From: Sepioteuthis lessoniana
Taxonomy: Eukaryota > Mollusca > Cephalopoda > Myopsida > Loliginidae
DNA: 64,000 nucleotides
Assembly: GCA_963585895.1 (NCBI GenBank)
Contig: OY757934.1
Coordinates: 37,569,836-37,633,835 of the forward strand
Direction of reading: 5' to 3'
Part shown: piece by piece, positions 20,229-31,965 of the stretch
Position numbering within the stretch: position 1 is the first letter of the stretch
How the letters are laid out: the number at the start of each line of letters is the position of its first letter
Made by a program: the position numbers and the translations under genes
The notes under the pieces: generated by a model
Databases searched by the model: none
Seen by the model: only the letters and a program-made list of their open reading frames with translations
What the model was told of the DNA's origin: nothing

Positions 20229-21046
20229 AGTATGTCATAGCACTCAATAAGAATAACTAATCACAACTTTAAAATAATGATCTTTCAGTTGCATATCCTA
20301 CGGTACGAATGCGGAGCTTGGTGAGGGTTATCAGACTAATTTTCCACTCATGCAGGTCATATTATAATTTCTTCTTCTCTGTCGTTGTAATCTTCTCTTT
20401 TCTGATTTTCCATTTTCCCTTTTTTTGCCCCTTCATTTTCTTTTGTCCTCTTCCAGCTCCTCCTCTAAGAGCTGCTGATTGGGGCGGCAACTTGATCGAT
20501 CTGTTGTCGCTTAGTTGCTTGGCTAACAAAACTCCGAGCTAACGCAGAGAAAATAGCGTTACCTTAGCAGCAAATAAGCAGCGAGAGTTAACGACAACTG
20601 ACGAGTAACGGCGAGATAATGTTTACTTTTCTTTGCTTTTCCATTCTAATTTACGATCGCAATAGGAACAATCTAGAACTGTTGATAGCAACTAAAAACA
20701 GTCTGCAGGTGTTGAACGATGCCGAATACCTCTGTAACAAAGCAATAGCTGCGTTAGTAGAGAACCAGATGACAAAAGTCTCAAAATGAACTGTTTTCTT
20801 AAAGAGATAGACAGTCTCTTTACTACGCAATTTTTTAGTTGAAAATCTAAGGTTAAAGAAATATTTCACTGAGAAAACTGATCATGTTCATACGGTAAGT
20901 AAAAAAAATTATAATTGTAGCTAATGATACTGAAAAAATAGAATAAATTCCTAGCTTCCTTTCAAAAGCGGGACGCGTTCATTAAAATGATTACTCTGCC
21001 TTAGAATAAACCACGAGACTAAATTGTTCCATACAATTCACAAGCG
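20229..21046. other. No gene recognised; one GC-richer patch
   Basis: At 20455-20610 G+C rises locally (GCTGATTGGGGCGGCAACTT and following). The frame over it (20309-20542) reads through pyrimidine-rich DNA and resembles no domain I can name. Otherwise featureless. Confidence 0.5.
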
Positions 21047-21357
21047 CTTTACTTATCATATTTACCCAACCCCTCCGCGCGGGCAGGATATGACACAAGG
21101 TCAATTTATAAGCGGAGTTTAACAGGTTTGAATTTAGAATTTTCCTTCTCCTAGACTAGTTGCCTCGCCAAGGCTGAAGAACCTAGTCCGCCCTACTATT
21201 TACCCTTAGCTGGAGGGAGAATAATTGGATTCATACCTTTCCCAAGGGTATTAGTGCTAGGTGAAATGCAATCAGTCTCGTCCAGGATTTGAACTTGTGT
21301 CGCTGTGTCCAATTCCTACGACGATAACCATTACACCACGGGCAGTTCTTTACTTAT
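21047..21357 (-). mobile_element. Family A SINE with target duplication
   Basis: Body 21057-21347 on the minus strand. CTTTACTTAT is at 21047-21056 and 21348-21357. Full length, with the head starting at GCCCGTGGTGTAATGG. Confidence 0.92.
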
Positions 21358-21418
21358 ACCCTCTCACACCTAGAGTTGAATGTTTTATGAAATGCTCCGT
21401 ACATTACTTTTTTTGTTG

Positions 21419-21692
21419 TAGGCGCTCGTGGTGTAACGGTTATGGTTGCAGAAACTGGACCTGACAACATAAGTGCAAATCCTGGAAGGGTGTTTGCATT
21501 TAACACAGTGCTAAACCCTTGGGAAAGGTAAGAATCCAATTACCCTGCCTCCAGCTAGTAGAGTAGATTGAACTTTTGACCTTGGTACGGCAATCAGATA
21601 CAAAGAAAAAGCTTTGAATTCACATCAGTTGTACTCAGCTTAAAAATTACATTGTCTTGTATCCTGCTCAAGACAGAAAGATTGGGTAAATG
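21419..21692 (+). mobile_element. Divergent SINE family A
   Basis: Head GGCGCTCGTGGTGTAACGG, B box GAGTGCAAATCC-like, and a recognisable body with deletions. It ends at GGGTAAATG. Confidence 0.8.
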
Positions 21693-22044
21693 TATCCATT
21701 ACTTTCTTCTGAATTTCTTTCTTATCGCTTGGTTTCTTTTCACTACAAAATGATTTGTGGCTTTATAAAAAAACATTACTTGGCATAAATCTATGGTCAC
21801 CTCGCGTGGTGTAAGCAGACCATTATTAAATTTGATTATTACTGGGAACCCATACCAGTGGTTTTGTGCTAAACTAGGCTTTGTTATTTATATATTTCAT
21901 CTCAACTACGAGAGGTAAGTGGACGTAGCGTCCATGAAAAGAAATACGATAGCGTCAGTCAACACCATATCAAAAAGAGTTTCATAAGTGGTTCGACCAA
22001 TGGAAAATTGGCAGGAAGATGTGTCAGATTCGATGACTTTGTTT
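21693..22044. other. No recognisable feature
   Basis: Nothing supported beyond AT-rich single-copy-looking DNA. Confidence 0.5.
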
Positions 22045-22115
22045 AATGGCATATCAACCTTCGTGAGTTATTTAATGCCAAAGAAATACTTGTAGAAGAA
22101 CGGAAGAAACATTTA
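22045..22115 (-). mobile_element. Family D tail fragment
   Basis: On the minus strand: GTTCTTCTACAAGTATTTC, then TTTGGCATTAAATAACTC, then GGTTGATATGCCATTAAAC. Confidence 0.75.
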
Positions 22116-22929
22116 AAAAGCTTTGTTTAATTTTATATCAGTGTTTTATTTCTATTTTTTGCATGTAAGATAAGATATGAAAAATGGGAATATTAATAAT
22201 TGCAATTGTTTTGTTGTTTCATCTTTTTTTTCGTAAATTAGTATTCATTAATAAACCAAAAAGATTAAAAGAATGTCATTTAATTGTTTTCTTTTCTTTC
22301 GTCTGATTTGATGTCGAAAGGTTTAACAACACAGAGAAGAAACTTGTAAACGAAAAAATGGTTGGTATCAATTCCTGAGTCATTAAAGATTACTCAAATC
22401 CAGTTTCAGCATTAAATCCAGGATCGGAAGCATGGGATCTTCCTGTTAGGCAAACTTCAAATTAAATGGCTCATAAGTGGATTTATTTTCGCCATAATGC
22501 AATGTCATATACAATATATTATAAACTGGAAGCTGTCTATGGTCTGTACCACAGGATAATTCAACATTTGCCTTTTTTTCAGCAATGCAAAATAAATATA
22601 CTCCTTTTTTTGGAATTGATTTGATTTTGAAAGATTGAAAGACAAGGGAAATAACTGTAGTGATGTGTGTAAAATATTCAAAAAAATCCTAGTTGTGATA
22701 CTCAGAAAGTACCCATGATATAGTTTCTGGTGGCCGAATTAACTCAAATCCAATTTCATTTTCATTGCCGCGCAAATCAAGGGGCACCTTTTATGTTTAT
22801 ACCGAAATATACTAGTTTCCCCGTCGTTATTTAACAAACAAACATGAAAATCTAATAATATTGTAAATTACTCAAATTATTGTTTGAAAGATAGTGTGTT
22901 AGAGAGGGAAAGAGAGATAGACAAAGAGA
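22116..22929. other. No recognisable feature
   Basis: AT-rich; no gene or repeat supported. Confidence 0.55.
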
Positions 22930-23600
22930 GAAATATGGTTGTTTGGTTGGTTGAGTTTTATGGCATATCAACCTTTGTAGGTTATTTAACGCCAAATTCA
23001 TTTTTATGCAGTCTTCCATTTCAAACAATTCAGTTTAACATGATACACAGTTTAATTATCAAAAACATTTCTACTTCAAGCTATTTAGTTTATCCTGACA
23101 GTTAAAATTCAGCTAATTCAGTTTAGTATAAGTAGAGATTTTGTTTATACATAGTCAAATGTCAAAACAGTTCTATATTAAACAATTCATTTTAGTGTAT
23201 GCACAGTTTCAATGTCAAAAGCAGTGACATTTCAAACAATTCAGTTTAGCATAAGCACACAGTTTACATGTAAGTACACAGTTTACTTGTCAAAAACATT
23301 TCCATTTCAAGTTATTCAGTTTAGTCAAATAGTTCTAATTCAAACAATTCAGCTTAGCAAAAGTATGTAGTTTAATTCTATATAACCCATGGATAGGGCC
23401 CTATCATGTGCAATCATTCCGGGGTAGAGTAAACCTGGGAGCAGTGTCAATGAAGGGACACTCAGCATTCCCCAAAGCTCCAGCGTCACTGGAACCTCAC
23501 TATCAGATTGTTTAGTATCATATCTAGGACACTCATTGGGGGAGGTCTTAACGTCGGTGTATTCTACAGCCCCAGCCGAATGGGCAAAAAGACAGAAAGA
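22930..23600 (-). mobile_element. Long family E repeat with internal minisatellite
   Basis: In the minus orientation it begins near GCCCATTCGGCTGGGGCTGT and contains GAGGTTCCAGTGACGCTGG and CCTATCCATGGG. Several 50-60 bp units built on ACTGAATTGTTTGAAATAGA-like phrases follow, then the stem-loop tail ending at 22930. The internal unit number differs between copies: many here and at 43836, fewer at 28755 and 50489. Confidence 0.8.
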
Positions 23601-26399
23601 GGTGAAACCCTAACCCTGTAAAAATGTTATATAACAACGAGATTTTTACTAAATCAATGCTTCAACTTAGAAAATAAAACAATTTCCAATCCAATTTGCA
23701 ACTGGATGGTAGTTTGGGGTGGGGGACTGCTTTCGCACAGAAAGTCATTTTAGTCACCAAAAACCTTGATATAATGGAAATAACAATCTAATTATGATCA
23801 TTCACTGATGATAGTCCACGTTTGTCAGGTTAACCCACAGGATCCACAGGTCATCTAGTAATTTTTTATAATATTCAGTTTTTGTCTTGTGCAATTTTGT
23901 TGTAAAATATTGAAGACAACATTGTGAGCTCCAATTCCTGGTTTTGAAAATGGAGTTGTTCTTTTTAGAATGTTTCCTCGTGAAAGCAAGAGAGCTAATC
24001 TGCTCTTCTATTTTACCGATAGTTAAAAGCTTAGTGATGTGTTCTTGTCTTTACAAAAGGCATTGAAACGAACTGAGACTCAGAATGTATTTGAACTTTG
24101 TTCAACAAATTCAATAAATACTTATTCAATAAGAATGTTGTTTATCAAGCATATCCAACAGAATCATCAATTATTCATAAATAGCGAAAGAGAACCGAAG
24201 ACGTGATAGTTATGCAAATGAAAGCGTATACAATCTAAATAAAATATGTCATATAAACAACGTCCTGATCTGGTATGAAATCAAATTAAAAAAACAAACT
24301 TTCAGCAACAAATATCTAATGAAGCAAATACTGTTCTTGAAGTTTTTCATTGAGTTTTGTGAAGAAAAAAGTTGATTTACGTATGTAACACGTAAGATTT
24401 TTATCATTAAAAAGATTAATATTTTGTCCAGATTGTTAGTCATAACTAGGCACTAACGCAATGCAATTATTTTATATATCCAACTTTGAGATATTTGTAT
24501 AAAACTCTTTAAGAACTTTTCATTAAACATTACTTTGGTAATAAAAAAAATAATGTGCTTTTCTTTTTCAGTCACAAAGTTAGGAAATTTAAATTCTTTG
24601 TATGATTAGAGTGAATTAACAAAAATAGATGCTCATGTTGCGGACGGTACCCTCGACAACCTACATTTAAAACAAATTAAAAATGTCGTTCGAATTTTTT
24701 CTTTTTAGGCCGAAAGAAACGATTTCACAAAATATGTGCACCTAACATTTTTTCAAGATTTTAGTCACATTTTTTTTGTTTGCTTTTTGTAATTGAAATC
24801 CAAAGTCTCTGGTACTTGCAATGAAAGAATTTTGAAAAATGGGCAATTTGGTTGAAATCTTTGAATATTAGATTAACGTAAAAATGTTTCCCCTTTTTTT
24901 TTCACTGATTATATTCTAACCAAAATATTAGAAAATAAAAACAATTTAAAATTTGCATGGACAAGAGTAATATTTGTTTAATTTGCTATTTTTTAACGTA
25001 TTGTATCCGTTTTGAAAGCACCATCTTATTAAAAAAAAAACAAGTTAAGTTTTGCTGAAACAATGATTCCTGGTGATTATTGGTTATTTTCAAGGGCTCC
25101 TATCGATGTGGTTCCTGGCTTTTTCCATTTCGGGAATTCTAAATAATGAGGAGAACGTTTTTAGATACTTTTGATTTAGTTGAATTTGAGGTAGGTCTCA
25201 AAATTTAGCGACGAGATAAAGTCAGGCTGTTTGAAACAAATGCAAAGGAACAGGAGTAATTCTTTTTGGAACAGTTACCTTAATTAACGGATAACAAGGA
25301 CATTATTAAGATTGAGTGCGTCTATTATGTGTAACAGCACTCTTGGAATTGGTCGACTTGCAATTCCATATTATCATTCGTCTGTTCGAACTTTCGTTAA
25401 ACCTAAATCGCTTGCTTCTAACTTTTTGTTGATGAAAGAATGTTTTTTGCTTAATTGCAGATGCATAGAAGATATGCAACAAGTGGAAATTTCAATATTT
25501 GAATCCCTTATATTGTTTGTTCACAGCAATATACTATTTTCCATAACAACAATCTGTGGTTCCATCAAATTTTTGTTTTTTACCAAAATTGAAAGATACG
25601 TTGAAAAAACAACACCTTTTATCCGATGCCAAAGTTGAAGGTGTGATCCAAATTAAATTAGAAACGTTTTTAGTCAATGGAATAAAAATTGGACATGATG
25701 TATGGAATAATTTGTAGCACCAAAATAGTGATAGTGTTAAAATTTAGATTATATTGATACCAGTTTAATCCTTCTCTCAGGTTTACATCTTGTTTTATAC
25801 GATTGAAGACCTTATTTATCAATCAGTCTTTATATTTCGTTTGATAATTGTCTCATTCTTCTATTTGGTCGAAAACTTATTTAAGAAATTAGAGATCTTA
25901 TTTATTAATCAATCTTCGTAAATGTACCATTCTGAACAGAATTTCACGATTATTCTCAAACTAAAAACTGGAACATAGAAATAAAGAGACGCTGAACAAT
26001 AACAAGATTTCAGTTAACCAATACTAAAATGTCCACCAACAGTTTCCGGTTTAACGATCGAAATTAATGAGCCATAAATATCCTGATGCTTTAAACATAT
26101 TTATTGCTTAAATTGAAATCATGAAATTGGATATTTGGTCCATAAATACTGCAAAGATATCACTATCATCTGTAGTTAATTTTCCTTTCAAATGTTTTTG
26201 TAAAACGTCAAAAGATAATCACAAAATAAACAACGGGATATTTATTAAATTGAATTAACCGTCACTTTGGAAAACAGTTTTTTCTCTTTCTTTGTATTAC
26301 GAAGTATCTTTTTGCTTCCTTAATTTCACTCACGTAAATATCTGTTATGTAACAAAGATCACTGTAGCATGAAGACACATTTGTGCATAGACATCAGAT
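23601..26399. other. Long stretch without recognisable genes or repeats
   Basis: About 2.8 kb of AT-rich DNA. The largest frame (25312-25638, plus, 108 codons) starts with an ATG only inside it, has no domain I know, and sits in DNA of unchanged composition. I treat it as chance. This is the longest interval not broken up by SINEs or microsatellites. Confidence 0.55.

Positions 26400-26490
<91 letters not shown>
26400..26490. repeat. (CA)n-(TA)n compound microsatellite
   Basis: CA run to 26443, then TA run to 26490. Confidence 0.97.
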
Positions 26491-26493
<3 letters not shown>

Positions 26494-26750
26494 AATCTCT
26501 CCACTACGAACAGGGTGTGAGACTAATACGATTTTTTAATTGGCTGGTTTGAATTCAGAGTTTTCCTTCACTTAGTCCAGGTGCTGCACAAATGCAAAAA
26601 AGCCAAGTCTACCCTATTCTTTGCCCATAGCTAAAATTGGTCGAAAAGGTGGATTCATGCCTTTTAGAAGAGCATTAACGCAAAGTGAAAAAGCAAACAA
26701 CCGAATCCATTTCTTAAACTACAAACGTTACGCCTAACGCATCTCCCAAT
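26491..26750 (-). mobile_element. Divergent SINE family A
   Basis: On the minus strand a degenerate head is followed by the core CAAGGGTATT-like and GGAAAACTCTGAATTCAAAC phrases. It is flanked on both sides by TA runs. Confidence 0.7.
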
Positions 26751-26929
26751 ATCTATATATATATATATATATATATATGATGCCTGACTAAAAAGCAATG
26801 GTTATGATATTTTGGGAGTATATAACTGTAATTTCTGATTTCTGCAATCATTGTATTTTTTTCACATGCTTTGTTTACACCTCTTTTTTTTCAGGTAATT
26901 CAACTATGAACGTCGAGAAATGAATAAAC

Positions 26930-27470
26930 CTGAAATTTTTAGTCCGGTAGGGGAAAGTTCCGTCATAAGCGCATGACATGTTTCAGTAAGTGTATGGAGA
27001 TAACACCATGTTATACACACGAATTTTTCAGGGGCAAAAGAAGTTCTAAGAAGTGCGTGAAGAAAGGAGAAATGATTCAACAAGCAGGAAATTGGGTATA
27101 ACAGGTAGTGTGTGTCAATCTTCGATTGACTGTTCGAATGATCACTGATCAGCAGAACATAAAACAGGATAGTGTTTGGAAGATCATCACCAAGGATTTG
27201 GACGTCTGAAAAGTAACTGGATTGAGTGTGGAACATCACCGAACAAGAAGATATCCTTATTCATCTGATCTTGCTCCGTTTTTTTCTTTCCCCCAAGCTC
27301 AAGGGGGTTATCACGTGGGCCTGGTTTGAAGTCGTGGAGGCCATCATTTTGGCCGCAAATGTGTAGCTGAGAGGCATCCCAAAAGAATACTTCCAGCAGT
27401 GCATAGAAGAATGGCAAAGAAGGATGGAAAAGTATTTGTTGCTTGGAATGGAAATAAATTGTTTATGACG
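26930..27470 (+). pseudogene. mariner-like transposase remnant with internal deletion
   Basis: The first part (about 26945-27206) translates to fragments resembling the helix-turn-helix region (LRLTVRMITDQQNIKQDSV, then ITKDLDV). After KVTG the sequence jumps to YSSDLAPFFLFPKLKG and to IPKEYFQQCIEEWQRRMEKY, the C-terminal end, with stops and frame changes between. The middle, with the first catalytic aspartates, is gone. A different mariner lineage from the one at 12862. Confidence 0.78.
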
Positions 27471-27714
27471 CCAGTTCCGCTACTTTTCAGACACATCTCA
27501 TATATGTACGACAGCGTGTTAAAATTTATCGAAACTCAGAATTTAAACATGTTTAATTTTTTGTAAAAATTTAACTTATTTGAAGAACAGTATGCTGCTG
27601 ATCAACATTTATAATAAAGTGATGAAATGAATGGTAAGTCAAAACGGGTCAGTAACAATTTTAGATATTTTTTGATCGGTAGTTCATGATCAACTACAGT
27701 ATTGTACAAAGGGA

Positions 27715-27885
27715 GAACTGCCATACACACCAGATCTAGTTCTGTGCTACTTTCTTTTCTTTCCTAAACTGAAATTCGTCTCTAGGGCGTGAGATATGAG
27801 GACGTAGAAGACACGCAAAGAAATATGACGGCACCGCTCTTCACTAATTCAAAAGAAAAGTTTTAGAGCTACTTCGAATAATAAC
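27715..27885 (+). pseudogene. Second mariner-like C-terminal remnant
   Basis: LPYTPDLVLCYFLFFPKLKF corresponds to the PDLAPCDFFLFPKLK signature around the last catalytic aspartate. Two stops follow within 20 codons. It is separated from the previous remnant by about 250 bp of unrelated sequence. Confidence 0.72.
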
Positions 27886-28163
27886 GAATTTGCTTTAAGA
27901 AGTGTGCTGAATGCCATGGCAACTGTTTTAAAGAGGTTTAACGCAGAATTTATTCTCTGAAGGTCTCTTGGTAAATATAGTAAGTTTCAATTCTTCTTCG
28001 GTTTTCTAGTTCCTCGATTCCATTCTCTTGGTTCTCGAAGGTAGTTTCAAGTGTTTTAACTTCTTATGAATATTATTTCTTATAATTACGTGCATGAAAA
28101 CATTATCTTTGCACAAAGACACACACACACACACACATGTACATATAAATAAATATTATTTAT
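27886..28163. repeat. Plain DNA with a short (CA)n run
   Basis: CA units at about 28119-28138; nothing else supported. Confidence 0.7.
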
Positions 28164-28377
28164 TAGGCCATCTGTAGTTGAGGGTGAAACGAAGCTTACC
28201 TTTTCATTGCTAGCAGAGGGTGCAACTGCTTTCCAAGGATTTCTCCATTTACCCTTGATCCATACCTTATAGTACTGAGTGTTAAGAAAAGAGGTATCAA
28301 GTACCATATTTGAGTCTTTGGTATAACTCAACCTGAGATTGAACCCAATTCTCCCGAACCACTGGCGATCACTTGAA

Positions 28378-28380
<3 letters not shown>
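28164..28380 (-). mobile_element. Divergent SINE family B
   Basis: On the minus strand the B box region GGTTCAATCTC is followed by GGTACTTGATACCTCTTTTC and a body truncated before the usual AACTTTA end. Flanked on the right by (TA)n. Confidence 0.75.
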
Positions 28381-28428
<48 letters not shown>

Positions 28429-28654
28429 TTGTGTGTGTGTGTGTGTTTTCCCTAGCGCCCCTTCCACAGATCAAAACAGTATGCAAATTCTCTTTTGGGA
28501 CTAGTATCAGTCACTACACGTGTAGTCTTCGTCACATCTAGAGTTGGAAATCGCCAGATATACGCATGGAAATATATACAGTCTGTAGGGAGCTGTCAGA
28601 CCAATATTTTGATAGGAAACACTGCATAACACACGAGGAATATTTTTGGACATC

Positions 28655-28712
<58 letters not shown>

Positions 28713-28754
28713 ACAGCTGTGGTAACACTGAGAGTAAAATCTACTGTTAGGCTG
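28381..28754. repeat. (TA)n and (TG)n tracts with about 200 bp between
   Basis: TA/TG at 28381-28445 and 28656-28712. The intervening sequence has no recognised feature. Confidence 0.85.
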
Positions 28755-29065
28755 TTATTTGGTAGTTTGGTTTGGTTTTATGGCATATCAACCATTGAAG
28801 GTTATTTAATGCCAAATCTAGTTTTATACATCGAACAGTTCTATTTCAAACAATTCACTTTAGCATAAGTGAATATTTTTACACACAGTTAAACGCAAAC
28901 AAAGTTCTATTTCAAACAGTTCAGTTTAGCATAAATACACAGTTTAAATGTTAAAACAAATCGATTTCAAGCAATTCAATTTAGCAAAAGTACACAATTT
29001 AGTTCTATTTGACTCAAAAATAAGACCCAATCAGGTGCTACCATTTCGCAGCCCCATCCGACGAG
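28755..29065 (-). mobile_element. Family E repeat, short form
   Basis: On the minus strand a GATTGGGTCTTA segment, two or three internal ACTGAA/TTGAAATAG units, and the tail TTTGGCATTAAATAACCTTC with GGTTGATATGCCATAAAAC. Confidence 0.75.
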
Positions 29066-29354
29066 ACCAATATTTGGTAGTCGTATGCAGGCTTGAGTGT
29101 GTGTGTCAGTATGTGAGCAAGAGGATTAAAAAATGATTCAAGTAACTTTTTGAATGATTATACGAGAAATATTTTAATTATTATGTGAGTCTAATAAATA
29201 TGTATATGAAATTTGGTAGTCCGATATGAAACTACTTTGCCATCTTCCACAACTTTGAAAGATTTAGATGAGAATTGAAAATCAATAATTATCACATTTC
29301 GACCTTCAAAAAAAATGATGTTTCTTTGTTCTTTGAAAATCTTTTTTTCACAAA

Positions 29355-29360
<6 letters not shown>

Positions 29361-29402
<42 letters not shown>
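29361..29402. repeat. (TA)n microsatellite
   Basis: Uninterrupted TA units. Confidence 0.97.
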
Positions 29403-29405
<3 letters not shown>

Positions 29406-29543
29406 AAAGCCAAGTCAGTTGATATAATGGCACTTCCTGTTTTAATCCTCTATTTTATTTATACTTTGTATAAAATTATCTTGACAGTCTTTGAGATCAC
29501 TATGATCGTACGTCAGGTGACTTCAGATGATTCATCATCATCA

Positions 29544-30847
29544 TCATATCGTGCTGGCAGCACGGATATCCCTGACCCTCTCTCGCCACTCCTCCCTATC
29601 GTTCATCGCCCTAGGTAGGTCTTCAGGACAACAACCTGTATCCTCACATAGCTGCTGAATGTACGTTCGTGCTGGTCGTCCTGCTTTTGCGCGGCCATGT
29701 GTGGGGATCCATAAGAGTACATCTCTTATGAGTTCATCTCTGCTTCTCCAGCAATGTCCTGCATGTCTGGTTCGCCTAACTTGAATAGTTTTCGTGATAG
29801 GGGGCAGGTGGCCGTACAGTTGGTGTCTTGTGGGGTGTTGCTGCCAGGACTTGTTGAGGATTGCACGCAGCATTCTTGTGTAATTGCCATCTAGTTTCTT
29901 CTCCAGCCGTTTTGTTAGCGTCCATGTAGTGCATCCATATAGCAGTATCGATGTGACCGCTGCCTGGAAGAAACTGCGTTTCATTTTATCGGTTAGGTCT
30001 GATTTCCATATAGTCGATAGCCTATTGATAGCTGTCCATGCTTTCGTTAACCTCGTTTCGATGTCCTTTTCGGTTGATTCGACGCTGCTTCCTAGGTACG
30101 TGAATTTGTCTACTAGTTTAAGAGGGGTTCCTTTTAGAGTGGAGATGTCCCCCGTTTGGTTATAGCACATATATTCCGTTTTGTGTGCATTAACATGGAG
30201 GCCTATGCTTGCTGCTGCTCGTTCCAAACTATGCAGAATTGTTTCGGCTTGGTCAGGTGTATTTGCCAGTATCGCTATGTCATCGGCGTAGTCGGCGTCG
30301 GTAATTGTTGCTGCGGGGTATCTTCTGCTTCTTTTCTTCGTCAGTTCGAAGCCATTCTCTTTGATTTTGTCAATCGATGTTCTAAGTACGTAGTCTAGAC
30401 AAATGATAAAGAGATACGGAGCCAGCGTGTCCCCTTGTAGTACTCCTGCTACAATGTCGAAGTATTCTGTGTCTCCATCTGGTGATCGTACTTTTACTTT
30501 AGTGTTTCTATAGAGAATCGTTATTGCCGCTACGGTTTCTTCAGGTATGCCGTACGCTAGTAGGATTTGTTCCATCTTTCCTCTGTGAATGGAGTCGAAA
30601 GCCTTGGTAAAGTCGACAAATATTAATGTCGCTTGTAGGTTCTTTGCCCGTACACCTTCAAGGATTCTGTGGATGGTTAATATTTGTGAGGTCGTGGATC
30701 TATTTCTTCGGAAGCCATTTTGGTTTTTTCTAAGTATGTTGTCGATTTTGGGTTCTATTCGGTTTCGCGGTAGGGCATTGTAGATTTTGGCAGCTATGGA
30801 TGTAAGTGTTATGCCTCGGTAGTTTTTGGCTAATCCGAGGTCCCTCT
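29544..30847 (-). pseudogene. Reverse transcriptase part of the LINE
   Basis: The frame enters near 30847 and reads without a stop to 29544. Visible RT blocks in order: NYRGITLTSIAAKIYN, NQNGFRRNRSTTSQIL, IFVDFTKAFDSIHRGKM (first catalytic aspartate), AGVLQGDTLAPYLFIICLDY, and DADYADDIAILANTP with the YADD catalytic pair. The thumb-like region and a C-terminal TRMLRAILNKSWQQHPTRH segment follow. All catalytic residues are kept. The protein would copy LINE RNA at a nicked target. The frame is lost upstream through one extra base near 30847 in the KKGD-like stretch. Confidence 0.92.
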
Positions 30848-30849
30848 TT

Positions 30850-31944
30850 TTTAGGGAAGGGGAGTATGCATTCCTTCGTCCATGTATCTATCGGATTTTG
30901 ATTGTATACTGCGTTGCAGTGTCGGAGCAGTATGTCGTCGAATTGTCTGGTCTTCCATACTTCCGGGGGAATTTCGTCCAGCCCTGCAGCTTTCCTATTT
31001 TTAATTTTTCTGAGAACCGAGTCAAGTTCTTCTTGTGTGAACGGTCCAAGTTTAATGTCTAATTGTTTGCTAATTATTCTGGTGATTGGTTCATGTGTTA
31101 TTTTTGGTAGGTTTCCAAGTAAGTTTTAGAAGTGCTGTTTCCACAGTTTTATTCTTTCTTGTTGGTTTGCTGCTTTAAGTTTTGCTTTGGCTGTGTTCTT
31201 TTTTCTGCTCACTTCGTTTATTGTTTGCCAGGCAATTCTAGATTGTCTATCTTCCACCGAGTCTCTAATCTTATCTATCTGATTTTGAATGTATTCTGTC
31301 TGTTCCTTTATATATATGCCTGCTAATTGATATTGTGCCGTTTTTAGTTTTAAAGCATTTGTGTTTGTTGGGTTTTTTCGATAGTTTTTGGAGGCTGTTT
31401 TCACTAGTGCACGTTTTTCTCTCACTGCTAAAGTTTCCCATGGGACTCTATATTTAGTTTTAATTTTTGTTGGAATGTATTTTGCTGCTGCCTCGAGGTG
31501 TGCATTGACGAAATTTTCGTATTCGTCGTTTGGTGTACTTTTTTCCGTCTTTTCTTGTAGTGTTTCGAATCTGTTTCTTAATTCTAATACGTATTTATCT
31601 CTTACATCTTTGTTGTTTAATAGGACCCAGTCATAGTGTTTGGTGGTCGCTGTTCGTTTGTCGTTTTTTCGTAGGCTTAACCGTATTTTCGCTGTGACTA
31701 TTCGGTGATCGGTGGACACACCCTCAAAAGAGGAGTATGCCTCGCAATTCAATGCACTATTCTTCCATTTCTTGTTTATAAGGACGTAGTCTATCTGAGC
31801 TTTAGTATTGTTTGCGTACGTGTATGTCCATAGTTTGCCCTCTCTTTTTTGGTAGTTTGTATTGAGGCATGCTAATCTATTTTCTATCATGAAATCTGTT
31901 AGTAAGGTTTCTTTGTTCTTTGGGAATATTTTTCTCAAAGACAA
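30850..31944 (-). pseudogene. Endonuclease C-terminus and linker of the LINE
   Basis: The frame from 31944 reads KAQIDYVLINKKWKN and then FEGVSTDHRIVTAKI, whose DH pair is the end of the APE endonuclease active site. A lysine-rich linker follows, ending RIKLWKQHF. A TAA at 31126-31128 replaces a probable lysine codon. The same frame then continues through EELDSVLRKIKNRKAAG and IPPEVWK to the frameshift near 30847. Two simple lesions therefore separate this copy from a continuous ORF over the part that is present. Confidence 0.9.
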
Positions 31945-31965
31945 TATCTCATATAAATGACGGAA

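Larger units (their letters stand above)
29531..31960 (-). mobile_element. RTE-like non-LTR retrotransposon, 5' truncated
   Basis: The best-preserved transposon in the window. On the minus strand it reads from the C-terminal part of an APE-type endonuclease, through a linker and reverse transcriptase, to a short 3' end and a (ATG)n tail at 29531-29552. There is no RNase H domain and no poly(A), and a trinucleotide tail is usual for the RTE group, but clade assignment is by recognition only. The 5' half of the endonuclease is missing beyond about 31960. Two lesions break the ORF (separate entries). Shorter copies lie at 3553, 13745, 46019 and 51627. Confidence 0.93.

Noticed and set aside
25312-25638. 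108-codon ORF as a host gene
   Set aside because: No recognised domain, no splice or promoter context, and composition like its flanks.
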